Source: JADFUS01 sp036653215
GTDB taxonomy: Bacteria > Bacteroidota > Bacteroidia > Bacteroidales > Rikenellaceae
Assembly: GCA_036653215.1 (NCBI GenBank)
Contig: JAVVUK010000069.1
Location: 1 to 8,818, forward strand
DNA: 8,818 nucleotides
Direction of reading: 5' to 3'
Shown piece after piece: positions 6,861 through 8,818 of this stretch. The first letter of the stretch is position 1. Every line of letters starts with the position of its first letter. The notes under the pieces were generated by a model. It was not told the origin of the DNA, did not search any database, and worked only from the letters and a program-made list of their open reading frames with translations. The translations under genes and the position numbers were made by a program.

Positions 6861-6923
6861 TCTATTAAAATAGGACTTTAATTTTTATTTTTGTAATTAC
6901 TTCTATTGAATAACAACTCTATC

Positions 6924-8818
6924 ATGCAAAACAAACTCCTTTCATTAATCACAGAACATTTACCATTAGGACTCATCATGTATGACAAAGATGGTGGCGT
7001 GGAATATGCTAATAACATAGCATTGTGGATGTTTGGCGTTACGCTAAATGAAATTAAAGGGGTTAATATTTTTGATGATCCTAACATCAGTGATGAGGAT
7101 AAGGTAAAATTAAAAAAAGGATTGAGCGTCTCTTTTGAGACCGACTATGATTTTGATCTTTGTAGAGAAAATTTTGTTAAGACTACAAAAATAAATGATA
7201 AGAGGTATCTGTCTACAAAAGTAAGTGTTCCTTGTGATGAGAATGGTGTTTCACAGGGGTTTTTACTAACTTGTGAAGATATTACTGAGAATAAACTAAG
7301 GGAGAGGGAGATAGCAAACAGCTATAAAAAGATTAGAGCTACACAAAGAGAGTTGTCATTGGCACTTAATGTAGGGAATTTAACTTCGTGGAACTATGAT
7401 ATAAAAAGTAAAATGTTTTACAGGTTTGATGACAAACTTGAAATTTGTGAATCGTTGACATTACAATCGGTGTTAGATCGTATTCATAAAGATGATAGAG
7501 ATGGTTTCATAGCATTATTATATGATGCAACATATAAAAAAGAACTTCTAAATAATGAAACGGTATTGAGGATTTTAGAACGAAAAAGTAAACAATATCG
7601 TTATTATAATTTTGTTTATAGCCTCAAGGATGATAATAATGGAGAAGTCTCTGGCGTTATGTTTATTCAACGAGATATAACTGAAGATGTTAAGTATCAA
7701 CAAAACTTAATTTTAGCAAAGAATAAAGCAGAAGAGGCAGATAAACTAAAATCTACTTTCCTTGCTACTATGAGTCACGAAATACGTACTCCGTTGAATG
7801 CTATTGTCGGGTTTTCACAACTTCTTTCCGAAATAACAGATGTAGAGGAGAAAAATGAATATAGACAACTTATAGAAACAAATAGCGAGATATTGCTAAA
7901 ACTGATAGACGACATACTCGATTTGTCAAAGATAGAAGCAGGGTCTGTCGATATAAATCGTCAAGAATTAGACCTCGCACAGTTGTGCCAAGAGCTTTAC
8001 CAATCGTTTAAGCAACGTATCCAAAATCCGGATGTGACACTTAGATTTATAAATCCATATTCTAAATGTATTGCTAATTTAGACAAGCACCGTTTTATTC
8101 AGATATTCACCAATTTTGTGACTAACGCAATAAAATATACTCCAAAAGGATATATTGAAATGGGGTATGAGTGTAAGCCAAATCAAATAAGATTTTATGT
8201 TAAAGATACAGGGATTGGTATCGCCAATGAAAAGAAAAGTCTTATCTTTAGTAGATTTGAGAAGTTAGATGACTTTGCTCAAGGCAGCGGCTTGGGGCTT
8301 TCTATATGTAAGGCAATTGCTGATGCCACAGGTGGTAAAATAGGGTTTCACTCGGAGGCAAATCAAGGCTCTGAGTTTTGGTATGTTGGATATACAAATG
8401 TAGACTTTGTCGAGAAATTAGAAATTTCAGAGGCTGATAACAATTTAGAAAGCGTTGGTTTTGATGAGAATGCCTCGTGTAAAAATAAGAAAGAATGGGA
8501 AATTCTTGTTGCTGAAGACAACGACAGCAACTTCTTATTAATTAAAAATATACTTAAAGAATATCACTTAACACGTGCTATTACGGGGCTTGAGGCCGTT
8601 GAAAAGGTTAAGACTCAGTATTTTGATTTTGTCTTTATGGATATTAAAATGCCTATAATGAATGGCTTGGACGCTACCTCTAATATTAGAAAATTCAACT
8701 CTATAATTCCGATAGTTGCCCTTACGGCAAATGCTTTTAATGAAGATAAAGAAGCGGCATTAAAAGCTGGGTGTAATTATTTCATGACTAAGCCTGTAAC
8801 AAAACGAGAATTGATAGC
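6924..8818 (+). CDS. Soluble hybrid histidine kinase, PAS-PAS-HisKA-HATPase-receiver (3' end outside window)
   Basis: The frame is open from the ATG at 6924 to the right edge (631 codons plus 2 bases). There is no signal peptide or membrane helix, so it should act in the cytoplasm. Order of domains: a PAS domain (about 5-122; LGLIMYDKDGGVEYAN, then the PAC-like GFLLTCEDITENK); a second PAS/PAC (about 142-258; LNVGNLTSWNYDI, IHKDDR, GVMFIQRDITED); HisKA with His285 in SHEIRTPLNAIVGFS; an ATPase domain with N-box Asn401, G1 DTGIGI (428-433), F-box FSRFEK (442-447) and G2 GSGLGLS (454-460); and a receiver from about 526 with acidic pair Glu531/Asp532, phospho-acceptor Asp573 (FMDIKMP), Thr601 and Lys623 (TKP). 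All catalytic residues are intact. The receiver lacks only its last helix at the cut; whether a histidine-phosphotransfer or output domain follows cannot be seen. The first Met is preferred because PAS sequence begins within a few residues. Its signal and partner are unknown. Confidence 0.93.
   Translation, partial: MQNKLLSLITEHLPLGLIMYDKDGGVEYANNIALWMFGVTLNEIKGVNIFDDPNISDEDKVKLKKGLSVSFETDYDFDLCRENFVKTTKINDKRYLSTKVSVPCDENGVSQGFLLTCEDITENKLREREIANSYKKIRATQRELSLALNVGNLTSWNYDIKSKMFYRFDDKLEICESLTLQSVLDRIHKDDRDGFIALLYDATYKKELLNNETVLRILERKSKQYRYYNFVYSLKDDNNGEVSGVMFIQRDITEDVKYQQNLILAKNKAEEADKLKSTFLATMSHEIRTPLNAIVGFSQLLSEITDVEEKNEYRQLIETNSEILLKLIDDILDLSKIEAGSVDINRQELDLAQLCQELYQSFKQRIQNPDVTLRFINPYSKCIANLDKHRFIQIFTNFVTNAIKYTPKGYIEMGYECKPNQIRFYVKDTGIGIANEKKSLIFSRFEKLDDFAQGSGLGLSICKAIADATGGKIGFHSEANQGSEFWYVGYTNVDFVEKLEISEADNNLESVGFDENASCKNKKEWEILVAEDNDSNFLLIKNILKEYHLTRAITGLEAVEKVKTQYFDFVFMDIKMPIMNGLDATSNIRKFNSIIPIVALTANAFNEDKEAALKAGCNYFMTKPVTKRELI

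Noticed and set aside
6886..6893. TATTTTTG as the main promoter of the hybrid kinase
   Set aside because: The nearest upstream TTTG is 25 bp away, outside the usual 19-21 bp spacing, so the 6831-6860 pair is preferred.
6878..7087. 69-codon minus-strand open frame opposite the start of the hybrid kinase
   Set aside because: It is antisense to the first PAS domain, has no recognisable features and no plausible promoter.

Overview
The window is AT-rich chromosomal DNA that looks like a member of the Bacteroidota, most likely Bacteroidales. Three things point there: two TonB-dependent outer-membrane receptors, signal-transduction proteins with the SHEIRTPLNAI type of histidine-kinase H-box, and Bacteroides-type promoters (TTTG at about -33, TAnnTTTG at about -7) combined with AT-rich leaders lacking clear Shine-Dalgarno sequences. 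I cannot name the genus. I see no tRNA, rRNA, CRISPR array, insertion sequence or phage gene.

Layout from left to right. (1) Positions 1-439 (+) hold the last ~145 codons of a TonB-dependent receptor whose start lies outside the window. It converges on the next gene, and a 16-bp hairpin plus T-run, placed inside the end of the facing gene, looks like its terminator. (2) Positions 456-5961, all on the minus strand, form one four-gene block read right to left: a 791-residue TonB-dependent receptor, a membrane sensor histidine kinase with a periplasmic ABC-type substrate-binding-like domain, a MarC-family membrane protein starting 9 bp after the kinase stop, and a DoxX-family membrane protein. 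A well-matched promoter (5985-6017) precedes the receptor, and a 9-bp dyad (6025-6052) lies just upstream of it. Another 9-bp perfect inverted repeat (939-972) followed by TTTT separates marC from doxX and may tune expression of the last gene. (3) Positions 6075-6791 (minus) encode an AlkD-type DNA alkylation repair protein. (4) After a 132-bp divergent intergenic region, a soluble hybrid histidine kinase (PAS-PAS-HisKA-HATPase-receiver) starts at 6924 (+) and runs off the right edge inside its receiver domain.

Inferred working model: the receptor imports an unknown ligand across the outer membrane, and the downstream sensor kinase may sample the same or a related ligand in the periplasm through its binding-protein-like domain. 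MarC and DoxX are inner-membrane proteins of poorly defined function. No SusD partner, glycan-degrading enzyme, periplasmic permease, siderophore gene or DNA-binding response regulator is present, so neither the ligand nor the regulatory target can be read from this window. Most genes belong to known families. The less ordinary part is the receptor-sensor-MarC-DoxX arrangement and its dyad elements. I do not see convincing evidence of a wholly new system.
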